Position numbers and translations under genes: made by a program. From assembly GCA_017577365.1 (NCBI GenBank), contig PKRJ01000002.1:1-64000 (forward strand): 64,000 nt of DNA, in the 5' to 3' direction. The stretch is from Gammaproteobacteria bacterium (lineage in GTDB: Bacteria; Pseudomonadota; Gammaproteobacteria; Steroidobacterales; Rariloculaceae). The notes under the pieces are model-generated. The model was not told the DNA's origin. It ran no database searches and was given only the letters and a program-made list of their open reading frames with translations. Shown one piece after another: positions 24,504-32,292 of the stretch. How positions within the stretch are numbered: the stretch's first letter is position 1; the number at the start of each line of letters is the position of its first letter.

Positions 24504-25484
24504 CTAGGCGCCTTCCCTTGCTACCCGAGTCGCGTTGATCAGGCTCGGCACGATCGTGTTGCCTTCGTGGCACGCGTACTCGTAGATCTCGTAGTCGTTG
24601 TCGAGCTTCCACGGGACTTCCGCCCTCCACGGCGCGGTCAGGATCTCCGGATCATCGACTTCGATCGAGTAGTCGATCCGGTCCGGCGCGACGCGCGTGA
24701 GCCGCTCGACGATGCGCAACGACGTGCTCGTCGGGATCGGGTCACTGGACGGCCCGACGATCAGCATCGGCGTCTTGCCGTTGAAGTTCGTCGTCTCGAT
24801 GACGAGCGTGTTGCCCTCGAAGTATCCGCGGGAATCACCCATCCACTGTCTGATCGCGTCGTCGAGCCGCGGCCGACCGTCGAGCGGCACGATGCGCGTC
24901 TCGTGGATCAGCTCGAGACGGATGACGACGTAGCCGGGCGCCTGGACGATCTCGATGCCGCTGTTGTACATGAACGGGAACATCGACGCCGGCAGCCCGC
25001 GCGTGATGCAGCGGTCGAGCGGATTGAAGTCGTCGATGTCGTCGAACGGAATATCGGACCACGTGCTCGTCATCGTGGAGGCCTTCCGCCGACCCGCCTC
25101 GGTCAGCGGCGGGACGCGCCCGTTCGCCGGCTCGACGATCAGCGACGTCAGTCGATTCGGCTCGCCCATCTCCGACCAATGCCCCATGCCCATGCGGCTC
25201 GACGAGATCTCCTCGTCGTAGCGGGCATTGAGCGCGGCGAGACGGGCGGCGCGCTCGGCGAACTCCTCGTCGGTCAGGTAACGCCGCTCGCCGAACTCGG
25301 GAGGGCGCTGCACCGGGGTGCCGTTGATATGGTCGAGCGGCCACATGCCCTCGAGATCCGGATCGCCCCACGGCTTGCGAGGCGGCTCCCACGCGGCCGA
25401 GGCCGACTGGGCATAGGCGCCAGGCGCCGCGACGATCGCGGCCAGGAAAGCCGCGTACGCGAACGAGCGGCTCGAGACAACCAT
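24504..25484 (-). CDS. Secreted protein of unknown function (PDLxGxW family)
   Basis: 326 residues with a clear signal peptide (SSRSFAYAAFLAAIVAAPGAYAQ). The mature start has PWGDPDLEGMWPLDHINGTPVQRP, a pattern I know from a large family of secreted proteins of unknown role in soil and marine bacteria. In these a PDL-x-G-x-W motif precedes a beta-rich domain with an RLELIHETRIVPLDGRP-like strand pair and GNTLVIETTNF. All these elements are present. ATG 25484 follows GGGGGAG. It is the first gene of a run through mtfA, PGPGW and usp. Confidence 0.7.
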   Translation of the reverse strand: MVVSSRSFAYAAFLAAIVAAPGAYAQSASAAWEPPRKPWGDPDLEGMWPLDHINGTPVQRPPEFGERRYLTDEEFAERAARLAALNARYDEEISSSRMGMGHWSEMGEPNRLTSLIVEPANGRVPPLTEAGRRKASTMTSTWSDIPFDDIDDFNPLDRCITRGLPASMFPFMYNSGIEIVQAPGYVVIRLELIHETRIVPLDGRPRLDDAIRQWMGDSRGYFEGNTLVIETTNFNGKTPMLIVGPSSDPIPTSTSLRIVERLTRVAPDRIDYSIEVDDPEILTAPWRAEVPWKLDNDYEIYEYACHEGNTIVPSLINATRVAREGA

Positions 25485-25579
25485 AATCTCCCCCCTTTCC
25501 CGAGCGGGTCGCAAAGACTATAGCTCGCCGCGCCTCGTGGAGCGCAGTCCGGAACGGCGGAGCTCGGCGCGGCAGGGCG

Positions 25580-26278
25580 TCAGGCCGAGCGCTGAGAGAG
25601 CTGACCGGAGAGCTGGCCGAAGCGGCGGTCCCGGCGGCTGTACTCGTCGAGCGCCGCCCTGAACTCCGCTTCCGTGTAGTCCGGCCAATACGTGTCGGAG
25701 AACACGAGCTCGGCGTACGCGCACTCCCACAGGAGAAAGTCGCTGAGCCGCTGCTCGCCGCCGGTGCGGATCAGCAGGTCGACGCTGGGCACGCCGGGCA
25801 CGGAATGAGAGACGCTCTCGATGCAGCGCTCGAACTCTTCGAACGTGGTCGGGTTGCGCGACTCCCTCGCGGCCTTGAGCAACAGCTGCCGCGACGAGTA
25901 ATCGACGGCGAGGCGCAGCAGCAGCCGGTCCCCGTGCGCGGTGGCCCGCTCGAGATCTTCGATCGAGCGCACGAGCTCCGGCGCGAGCCGGTCCCGCCGG
26001 CCGATCACGTTGACGCGAATGCCGTTCTCGATGCAGCGCAACCGCTCGCTGACGAGATAGCGCTTCATCAGCTTCATCAGCGCCGAGACTTCTCGGCGCG
26101 GCCGTAACCAGTTGTCCGCGGAGAACGCATACAGCGTGAGGACGGAGACCTGCGAAGCGACGGCTGCCTCGACGATTCGCCTCACGGTCTCCGCACCGGC
26201 GCGATGGCCGGCCGGGCGGGGCAGTCCCCTCTTCACGGCCCAACGCCCGTTGCCGTCCATGATGATCGCTACGTGCAT
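25580..26278 (-). CDS. Isoprenyl (undecaprenyl-type) diphosphate synthase, cis-prenyltransferase
   Basis: 232 residues. IIMDGNGRWA at the very N-terminus carries the catalytic Asp; LYAFSADNW and the C-terminal RTGGEQRLSDFLLWECAYAEL are the other signature blocks. This family builds Z-prenyl diphosphates such as the peptidoglycan carrier lipid. Housekeeping uppS normally sits with frr, cdsA and dxr; this copy does not and lacks about 15-20 N-terminal residues before the first motif, so it is probably a second, specialised enzyme. ATG 26278 follows GGAG. An operator-like motif lies 21-37 bases upstream. Confidence 0.9.
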   Translation of the reverse strand: MHVAIIMDGNGRWAVKRGLPRPAGHRAGAETVRRIVEAAVASQVSVLTLYAFSADNWLRPRREVSALMKLMKRYLVSERLRCIENGIRVNVIGRRDRLAPELVRSIEDLERATAHGDRLLLRLAVDYSSRQLLLKAARESRNPTTFEEFERCIESVSHSVPGVPSVDLLIRTGGEQRLSDFLLWECAYAELVFSDTYWPDYTEAEFRAALDEYSRRDRRFGQLSGQLSQRSA

Positions 26279-26298
26279 GCGATGACTCCAGTTCCCTT

Positions 26299-26315
26299 AC
26301 TTTGCATCGTAAAGT
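26299..26315. promoter_or_regulatory. Operator-like motif, copy 1 (upstream of the isoprenyl synthase)
   Basis: ACTTTGCATCGTAAAGT: five-base perfect arms (ACTTT/AAAGT) around seven bases. A near-identical copy (15 of 17 bases) lies at 27379-27395 ahead of the membrane-protein/winged-helix pair. Position and duplication suggest binding by the winged-helix regulator encoded between them. Confidence 0.55.
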
Positions 26316-26335
26316 GCACGAACCCGGCGAAACGA

Positions 26336-26722
26336 CTATCGACCGCGCGCGGCTCCGATCAGCGCTTCCATGTGGTTGAGGTAGCGCTCGAATACCCGTC
26401 GCCCTTTCGGAGTCAGGCTGTACTCGGTCTTCGGAACGCGAGCCGAGAACGACTTGCGGCACGTGATGTAGCCCGCTTCTTCGAGCTTGCGTCCGTGGGC
26501 GCTCAGGTTCCCGTCGGTCGTCTTCAAGAGCTCCTTGAGCTCCGTGAAGGTCATGCTCTCGTTCACGCTGAGAGCGCTCATGATCCCGAGCCGGATTCGC
26601 TCGTAGATCAACCGATCGAAGTCCTTCGACTCCCCGTCCGCGACGTAAGAGCTGACCGTGCGCAACCTGCGCAGCCGGACTTTCTCGGGACTGCCCGCAG
26701 ACTTGACCGCGCGCTTACCCAC
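26336..26722 (-). CDS. Winged-helix transcriptional regulator (HTH_34/MarR-like)
   Basis: 128 residues. After a basic N-terminal region the winged helix spans about residues 40-110: DRLIYERIRLGIMSAL, then MTFTELKELLKTTDGNLSAHGRKLEEAGYI (recognition helix), then a wing with the TEYSLTPKGRRVFERYL motif. This small family is usually encoded with a membrane protein, as here: its GTG start (26722) overlaps the end of the membrane protein gene by eight bases and has GGAGG upstream. It probably represses its own operon and the downstream isoprenyl synthase through the duplicated motif (inference). Confidence 0.85.
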   Translation of the reverse strand: MGKRAVKSAGSPEKVRLRRLRTVSSYVADGESKDFDRLIYERIRLGIMSALSVNESMTFTELKELLKTTDGNLSAHGRKLEEAGYITCRKSFSARVPKTEYSLTPKGRRVFERYLNHMEALIGAARGR

Positions 26723-27335
26723 CGTGCCTCCGTAGAATCGTCACGCCGAGCACCAAATGAATGCCTCCGAAACCGACCGCGAGCAGCGCCGTCGTCCACG
26801 ACGGCGGCAGCGCGAGCGCGAGCGTCCCGAGCGCCATGAACGCGAAGCCCGCGAACATGACGGGCTTGATCGAGAACACACCGCTCGCCGACAACCCCGC
26901 ACCGTAGAGCAACAGCCATGCACCCGAGACGAGCTCGCGGGCGTCCGCGTCGAGGAGCGCGATGGTCAGCACGCCTCCGGCGACGAGCGCAGGCAGCAAC
27001 GTCAGAAAGAACCGCCGCGCCACGCCTCCCCATAGACGCAGCCCCTGCGCGCGGGCCTTCTTCACCAGGAAATAGCTCGCGAGCCCGACCGCCGTCATCG
27101 CCGCAGTCAGCCAGATCGGGAGCCAATACGGTGCGAGGGCCGGCACCGTGTCGAGGGCCGCCGCGACGAGCGCCGTGATGCCCATCGCGATGCATCCCTT
27201 CCCCGGCACGGACGTGAACCTGTGTGCCGCTTCGATCGTGTCTCTGATGTAGCGCAGATGCTCGAGAGCGCCCGCATCGATCGATACCGGCGCGGAGCTT
27301 CGCGAGGTCACACTGTGTGGAAAGGCCGATGCCAT
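26715..27335 (-). CDS. Multi-span membrane protein paired with the winged-helix regulator
   Basis: 206 residues with a soluble N-terminal 45 residues (LEHLRYIRDTIEAAHRFTSVPGKG) followed by about five or six transmembrane helices. The segment IRDTIE-x-A-x-x-F-T-x-V-P-G-x-G is a pattern I have seen in membrane proteins located next to HTH_34 regulators; their role is unknown, possibly signal sensing for the regulator. ATG 27335 follows GAGGAT. The operator-like motif is 44-60 bases upstream. Confidence 0.75.
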   Translation of the reverse strand: MASAFPHSVTSRSSAPVSIDAGALEHLRYIRDTIEAAHRFTSVPGKGCIAMGITALVAAALDTVPALAPYWLPIWLTAAMTAVGLASYFLVKKARAQGLRLWGGVARRFFLTLLPALVAGGVLTIALLDADARELVSGAWLLLYGAGLSASGVFSIKPVMFAGFAFMALGTLALALPPSWTTALLAVGFGGIHLVLGVTILRRHGG

Positions 27336-27378
27336 TTTCGATCCTCAGTCTCGGGCCCGAGTGATTTCGCTGTCAAGC

Positions 27379-27395
27379 ACTTTGCATCATAAAGG
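27379..27395. promoter_or_regulatory. Operator-like motif, copy 2 (upstream of the membrane protein/regulator pair)
   Basis: ACTTTGCATCATAAAGG: differs from the 26299-26315 copy at two positions only, and keeps the CTTT/AAAG arms. Located 44-60 bases before the membrane protein start, where a repressor of this operon would bind. Confidence 0.55.
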
Positions 27396-27495
27396 TGAAC
27401 GCCTTCACGTCGAGATACGTCGGCGATCGGCGACCGTCGGATGCCGTGCCCGCGCTCGCGTGAGGCGCTCCGGAATCGCTTGCACGTGCGAAGCG

Positions 27496-28221
27496 TCAAC
27501 GCGGCTCGAGCGGCGGAAGCCTGTCGGACGGCAACGTGATCGGATTCGGCACCGGCGCGTCGTAGGTCTCGAGCGGCTCGACGAGGAAGCTGCCGTTGTC
27601 GAGCTCGATCACGATATAGGCATGCACCCCTTCGCACGACACGCGCCACGCGCTGGCACTTTCGTTCCACGCCGCCGACGACACGATATCGACGCAGAGA
27701 TAGCCCGCGTCCCGTATGAGCGCGAGCAGGCTCGCGTTGCGAAAAGCCTCGGATGGGTGGCGAAGCGCGCCGCCGTGCGGCGAGCGCGACGGCCGCGCAG
27801 CCTGCTCGAGCTCGGCGCCGGCGTGTCCAGCGCGTACGTCGACCGCTTCGCCGTCGGCCGAATCCGCGGAAACGGTATCGTTATCTCCTTCCCTTTCGGC
27901 CCACGCGATCGCGTCGCTGCGAGCGGAGAGACTACTCCGAGGAGCCTCGTCGCCTTGGCCATGACCCGTCCCCGGCGCGGCGAGCCCGACCGGGACCCGG
28001 TCGAGCTCCGCGTCGTCCGCTCCGTGCAGCACGACGTCGTGCAACGAGGCGTGGTGCAGCGCGAAGATCGCGACCGCGGCACCGATCCCGACCGCGGCGG
28101 CGGCGAGCGCTTTTCCGGGGAGGAAACGACTCACGATCGGCCTCCGCTCGAGTCCCTGTGAGAGGCAAGAGGCTACAGCGTCGCGCACGGCTCGGCAAAC
28201 GCGTTCGCGAGAACGCTCCAT
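27496..28221 (-). CDS. Unrecognised single-span membrane protein
   Basis: 241 residues: a basic cytosolic N-terminus of about 37 residues, one transmembrane helix (about 38-56), a low-complexity Asp/Glu/Ser/Ala linker, and a C-terminal domain of about 75 residues from NASLLALIRDAGYLC to the end. That domain contains two Cys and an AWRVSCEGVHAYIVIELDNGSFLVEPL segment which looks like a small folded extracytoplasmic module. I do not recognise the family. It is monocistronic and divergent from the beta-propeller gene. Start 28221 has no strong ribosome site. Confidence 0.6.
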   Translation of the reverse strand: MERSRERVCRAVRDAVASCLSQGLERRPIVSRFLPGKALAAAAVGIGAAVAIFALHHASLHDVVLHGADDAELDRVPVGLAAPGTGHGQGDEAPRSSLSARSDAIAWAEREGDNDTVSADSADGEAVDVRAGHAGAELEQAARPSRSPHGGALRHPSEAFRNASLLALIRDAGYLCVDIVSSAAWNESASAWRVSCEGVHAYIVIELDNGSFLVEPLETYDAPVPNPITLPSDRLPPLEPR

Positions 28222-28327
28222 ATGCGGGACGGACGGAGCGTCGACTTGCGGACGGCGTGCGCGGGCTGCCGAAGGCCCGGATGGCTTCGGCTAGAATCCG
28301 TGAAGCGAACCGGCGCGGAGTTTGCGC

Positions 28328-29395
28328 ATGAAGCTCGAACCCTTTGTCCTCACTGGAGCCTTGGCGATGGCGATCGTTGACGCGCACGCGGACGGCCCGC
28401 GTTGGATCGATCCCGAGGAACGGCTGGAGACGACCGGCGAGTTCGTCGTCTTTCCTCTGCCCGACGACGCGCGCGGCCCGACGACCGTCGCGCTCGCCCC
28501 CGACGGCACGGTCTGGTTCACGCTCGCCGCGAGCGACGCGATCGGCCGGATGAATCCCGACGGCAGCGGGCTTCGAATCTACAGGCTGCCGCATCCGGGC
28601 AGCGCTCCCCGCGTCATCGCGCTCGGCGCGGACGGCAACATGTGGTTCTCCGAGCATACCGGGAACCGAATCGGCCGCATCACGCCCGAGGGCGACATCG
28701 CGGAATTCGAGATCCCGACACCCGACAGCCAACCGCGCGCGATCGCGCTCGGCGCGGACGGCAACATCTGGTTCGGCATGTTCGCGGCGGGCAAGATCGG
28801 ACGCATCACGCCGAGCGGCGAGATCACCGAGTTCGACATTCCGACGCCGGACAGCGGCCCGCGGGCGCTGGCGGCCGGCCCGGACGGCAACATCTGGTTC
28901 TCGGAGTTCAAGGCCGGAAAGATCGGCCGCATCACGCCCGACGGCGAGATCACGGAGTTCGACCTGCCGCGCCCGAGCTCGGGCCCCGGCGACATCACGG
29001 CCGGCGCCGACGGGCACATGTGGTTCGTCGAGCTCGCGGGGCAGATGGACGGCTTGAGGCCCGACGGCAACCGAGTCGGCCGGATCACGCTGGACGGCGA
29101 GGTCACGGAGTTCCCGATCCCGAGCCCCGACGGCACGCCGATCAACATCGCGGTCGGGCCCGATCGGAACGTCTGGTATACGAAGGGCGGGACGCTCGGC
29201 CGCGTCACGCCGAACGGGGAGATCGTCGAATTCGAGATTCCGGGCGGATCGGCACGCGCGGTCGGCTTGAGCGCGGGCAGCGATCGCCAGCCGCCCGAGC
29301 GGCTCGGCGAGCGGCTGTGGTTCGCCGACGGCGCCGGTCACAGAATCGGCTATCTGACGTTCGCGACGCCCACGCAAGAAAAAAGGGGAGACTGA
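28328..29395 (+). CDS. Secreted Vgb/NHL-type beta-propeller (streptogramin-lyase-like)
   Basis: 355 residues with a short signal peptide. Six to seven repeats of about 42 residues carry the pattern ADGN-x-WF-x-E/G then GKIGRITP-x-G-x-I-x-EF-x-x-P, diagnostic of the virginiamycin B lyase/NHL propeller superfamily. Most environmental members are not antibiotic lyases. The lyase His/Glu residues cannot be confirmed by eye; I infer an extracytoplasmic propeller of unknown substrate. ATG 28328 follows GGAG; a TTG six bases upstream is an alternative. It ends in a terminator shared with convergent ligM. Confidence 0.78.
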   Translation: MKLEPFVLTGALAMAIVDAHADGPRWIDPEERLETTGEFVVFPLPDDARGPTTVALAPDGTVWFTLAASDAIGRMNPDGSGLRIYRLPHPGSAPRVIALGADGNMWFSEHTGNRIGRITPEGDIAEFEIPTPDSQPRAIALGADGNIWFGMFAAGKIGRITPSGEITEFDIPTPDSGPRALAAGPDGNIWFSEFKAGKIGRITPDGEITEFDLPRPSSGPGDITAGADGHMWFVELAGQMDGLRPDGNRVGRITLDGEVTEFPIPSPDGTPINIAVGPDRNVWYTKGGTLGRVTPNGEIVEFEIPGGSARAVGLSAGSDRQPPERLGERLWFADGAGHRIGYLTFATPTQEKRGD

Positions 29396-29410
29396 CCAGC
29401 CTCCCCTTTC
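29379..29410 (-). terminator. Intrinsic terminator of the ligM-like gene
   Basis: On the minus strand a nine-base stem (29401-29409 with 29382-29390) with a ten-base loop is followed by TTTTTTC. This has the stem and U tract of a Rho-independent terminator. It lies 55 bases past the ligM-like stop; in the other direction the hairpin may also end the beta-propeller transcript. Confidence 0.8.
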
Positions 29411-29464
29411 GAAGTCGTCGCACCGGGACCGGCGAGCCCGGTCCCCGCGCGGCTCGTGCCGCGA

Positions 29465-30868
29465 TCAGACTTGACCGGCCTTGCGCCAGCTGCCCTCGTA
29501 CTGCTCGCGAACGACCTTCGCGTAAGGCACCGGGCTCACGATCGCGCGGATCGCGATCTGCTTGTGGCGCTCGACGGTCGTCTTCTGCGTGCCGCCGTTC
29601 TCCTCGCCCCACACGAGCGTGACCTCGTCGCCGATCTGGACGTCCGGATCGACCGTGCCGAGCGACAGCATCGAGCGCTCGTTGTAGCTGTAGCCGGCGA
29701 ACATCGAGAAGCCGACGACCTTGCCGTTCTTCTCGATCCGATCGTACGACGCCGAAGCGTAGTTCGACAGCGGCAGATCGATGTACTTGTAGTGATCCGC
29801 GCCCGGCTCGAACAGCGAGGCGAACACCTTCGCGACGTCTTCCGGATTCCACGCGAAGGTCACCTTCTTGCGGTGCGGCTTGTCGTGAATCGCCTCGAGC
29901 GCCTCGCGGCCGATGAAGTCGTGGTCGAACTTCACGAACGGACCGTAGCCGATGTCGTACGGCGTGACGTAGTAGTCCTCGATGTTGTCGGACACGAAGC
30001 TGCCGGCCAGCGAGCCCGCGGCCTCGTAGCTGTCTTCCTTCAGCCACTCGCGGTACGGCTTCAGCTTCTCGCCGGTGTAGACCGCGGGCAGCGGCGACGG
30101 AATCCAGCCGGACTCGAGCGTGTTCGTCGCGTAAGCGCGCGAGCCGACCTGACGCAGGCCGAACTCCGCACCGGCCGCGACGATCGTCTCGCGGATCTCG
30201 TCGTACTCCTCGTAAGGGCCCCAGATCTCGAGACCGGGAGCGCCCGCCATGCCGTGCCGGAGGGTGCGGACCGTGCGGCCGCCGATCTTCATCGTGCCCA
30301 TGTGGAAGAACTTGAGCTTCTCGACCGGGCCGCCGTTCAGCTTCTCGATGAGCTGCCACGCGTTCGGGCCCTGGATCTGGAAGCGATAGCACTTACGGAC
30401 GACGGGCTTGCCCATCGGACGCGACGGCGAGCGGTCGTCTTTCTCGACCTTGACGTCGTAGCCGCCCGTCTCCGCGTGGAACATGATCCAATTCGCCGCC
30501 GGTGCACGGCCGACGTAGACCAGCTTGTTCTGCTCGAGGTGGAAGAGAATGCCGTCGCCGATGACGTAGCCGTAGTGCGTGACGGGGACGTACTGCTTGG
30601 CGCGATTGACGGTGAAGTCTTTGAAGCTGTTGATCGCCGTGTTCGACAGGAGCTTCAGTGCGTCCGGGCCTTCGACGTAAAGGTCGACCATGTGGTGCGA
30701 TTGGTCGAACAGCACGCAGGTCTCACGCCAAGCGCGTTGCTCGTCGCGCCAGTTCGAGAACTCGGCAGGGACCACCGGATACACATAAGCGCCGATCTGA
30801 GAATTTCTCAGCATCTGCACCGGGTTCCCTACCGACTTCAAGATCTCTTCCAAGCTTCGTTTACTCAT
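29465..30868 (-). CDS. ligM: LigM-like tetrahydrofolate-dependent aromatic O-demethylase
   Basis: 467 residues of the GcvT/aminomethyltransferase fold. Its sequence follows the Sphingobium SYK-6 vanillate/3-O-methylgallate O-demethylase LigM (471 residues) and related DesA along the whole length. Shared blocks include MLRNSQIGAYVYPV near residue 20, LFDQSHHMVDLY, YVGRAPAANWIMFH, SRAYATNTLESGWIPSPLP, FVKFDHDFIGREALEAI and LVWGEENGGT. The reaction known for LigM is transfer of the aryl methyl ether methyl group to THF, giving 5-methyl-THF and a catechol. No metF or ligH is adjacent, but fhs is 32 kb away. Whether the substrate is vanillate, syringate or another methoxyaromatic is open. Confidence 0.85.
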   Translation of the reverse strand: MSKRSLEEILKSVGNPVQMLRNSQIGAYVYPVVPAEFSNWRDEQRAWRETCVLFDQSHHMVDLYVEGPDALKLLSNTAINSFKDFTVNRAKQYVPVTHYGYVIGDGILFHLEQNKLVYVGRAPAANWIMFHAETGGYDVKVEKDDRSPSRPMGKPVVRKCYRFQIQGPNAWQLIEKLNGGPVEKLKFFHMGTMKIGGRTVRTLRHGMAGAPGLEIWGPYEEYDEIRETIVAAGAEFGLRQVGSRAYATNTLESGWIPSPLPAVYTGEKLKPYREWLKEDSYEAAGSLAGSFVSDNIEDYYVTPYDIGYGPFVKFDHDFIGREALEAIHDKPHRKKVTFAWNPEDVAKVFASLFEPGADHYKYIDLPLSNYASASYDRIEKNGKVVGFSMFAGYSYNERSMLSLGTVDPDVQIGDEVTLVWGEENGGTQKTTVERHKQIAIRAIVSPVPYAKVVREQYEGSWRKAGQV

Positions 30869-30939
30869 GATTGTCGATAACCTCTCGTTGCACGCTGCGG
30901 CAGCACCCCCGGACGGGGCCCCGTCAAATCGGATGCGTG

Positions 30940-30968
30940 ATTCTGAGCGCCCTAAGCAGATTTTTCAA
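30940..30968 (-). promoter_or_regulatory. Sigma70-type promoter of the ligM-like gene
   Basis: On the minus strand: -35 TTGAAA (five of six), a 17-base spacer and -10 CAGAAT (four of six). The predicted transcript starts near 30933, leaving a leader of about 65 bases. The imperfect -10 fits an activator-dependent promoter. Confidence 0.5.
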
Positions 30969-30983
30969 TTCGGTTCAATGGCT

Positions 30984-31004
30984 GGTAGTGTCAGCGCCAC
31001 TACC
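30984..31004. promoter_or_regulatory. Operator-like inverted repeat upstream of the ligM-like promoter
   Basis: GGTAGTG and CACTACC, perfect seven-base arms separated by seven bases. The centre is about 61 bases upstream of the predicted transcription start, a typical activator position. Two TTCAAT direct repeats ten bases apart (30965, 30975) lie between it and the -35. No aromatic-responsive regulator gene is adjacent. Confidence 0.45.
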
Positions 31005-31409
31005 TCTAAAACGTACCCGCGGGGCTGCTCGCAGCCGTTGCGCCGACGACACCGCCGCGGGGACGGAGCGCGAGCCGCCGCGGTGCCTCGCGGGCGGAGA
31101 GTACGGGGCTCGAGCCGGACCGCGACGCCCGTCGGCCGCGCCCGCGCGCGCTCGACAGCCCGGGGCACGGGAGCGTGCGCTCGCCGAGCCTACCGGCGTG
31201 CGCGAGCCCGTGCGCGACCCCATCTTCACGACCGGTCGTCCGCCGTGTGTTCTCGAGCTTGATCATCCCCGCCGCGAGGAGCGGCCGACCTACGGCGGAC
31301 GGACAAAGCTGCGGCGCTAGCTTCGACGATTCGCGCGGGATCTTTGCTCGATGCCCGTGTCATGCGGCGGCTCGGTCGACGAGCCTTCGGATCCAGCGGT
31401 CGGTCATGG

Positions 31410-31485
31410 TGGTGGGCCGTGTAGGGATCGAACCTACGACCAACGGATTAAAAGTCCGCTGCTCTACCAACTGAGCTAACGGCCC
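31410..31485 (-). tRNA. tRNA-Lys (anticodon TTT)
   Basis: Cloverleaf is complete: seven-base acceptor GGGCCGT/ACGGCCC, D arm with AGCTCAGTTGGTAGAGC, anticodon loop CTTTTAA (anticodon TTT), T arm GTTCGATCC, discriminator A and an encoded CCA. It lies downstream of queC on the same strand. Confidence 0.97.
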
Positions 31486-31562
31486 GAACGTCGATACCGC
31501 GATGAAACGGGCGCGGATGATACCGAAAGGCTGCCCGCGGTTGGAACGCCCTCGCGTCGGCG

Positions 31563-32234
31563 TCATTGTCCAAAGTAGCGCGTCGGATCGTCAATCCCGG
31601 CCGCGCGGAAACCCTCGCGGCGCAAGCGACACGCGTCGCAGCGGCCGCACGCCCTGCCCTCGTCGTCGGCCGCATAGCAGGACACGGTCAGCGAGTAGTC
31701 GACGCCGAGCTCCGTGCCGCGGCGAATGATCTCGGCCTTCGACATCGCGATCAGGGGCGCCTCGATACGAACGGCGTGCCCTTCGACGCCTTGCTTCGTC
31801 GCGACGCGTGCGAGCGTCTGGAAGGCCGCGATGAACTCGGGACGGCAGTCGGGATATCCGGAGTAGTCGACCGCGTTCACGCCGATGAAGATCGCCTCGG
31901 CGCCGAGGACCTCGGCGAGACCGAGCGCCATCGCGAGAAAGATCGTGTTGCGCGCCGGGACATACGTGACGGGGATCCCGTCACCGCCGTGCTCCGGGAC
32001 GTCGATCGACGGATCGGTCAATGCCGAGCCGCCGAACGAGCCGATCGGGATGACGAGCGCGCGAAACGATGCCGCGCCGAGCGCGACGGCGATCCGCGCC
32101 GCCGCGGCGAGCTCGGCGCGATGGCGTTGACCGTAGTCGAACGTGACCGCGTGGCATTCGTAGCCGGCGCTGCGAGCGATCGCGAGCGTCGTCGCCGAGT
32201 CGAGGCCGCCAGAAAGCAGGACTACCGCACGCAT
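31563..32234 (-). CDS. queC: 7-cyano-7-deazaguanine synthase
   Basis: Converts 7-carboxy-7-deazaguanine to preQ0 with ammonia and ATP in queuosine synthesis. It has 223 residues. The N-terminal PP-loop is VVLLSGGLDSATTLAIA; the C-terminal zinc site is formed by cysteines in CYAADDEGRACGRCDAC. FDYGQRHRAEL near residue 35 is also conserved. It follows queE by about 58 bases on the same strand. Confidence 0.96.
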   Translation of the reverse strand: MRAVVLLSGGLDSATTLAIARSAGYECHAVTFDYGQRHRAELAAAARIAVALGAASFRALVIPIGSFGGSALTDPSIDVPEHGGDGIPVTYVPARNTIFLAMALGLAEVLGAEAIFIGVNAVDYSGYPDCRPEFIAAFQTLARVATKQGVEGHAVRIEAPLIAMSKAEIIRRGTELGVDYSLTVSCYAADDEGRACGRCDACRLRREGFRAAGIDDPTRYFGQ

Positions 32235-32292
32235 CTTCGAGCTCCGCCGGATCCCGCGGACGAAGACGGGGGAATCGAGCGCCGCGCGCGCC

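Larger units (their letters stand above)
30869..31409. other. 541-base region upstream of the ligM-like gene
   Basis: It holds the ligM-like promoter (30940-30968), a 14-base palindrome GACGGGGCCCCGTC in the leader (30912-30925) and an operator-like inverted repeat (30984-31004). From about 31010 to 31409 I see GC-rich sequence with no convincing gene, remnant or repeat. Confidence 0.6.
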
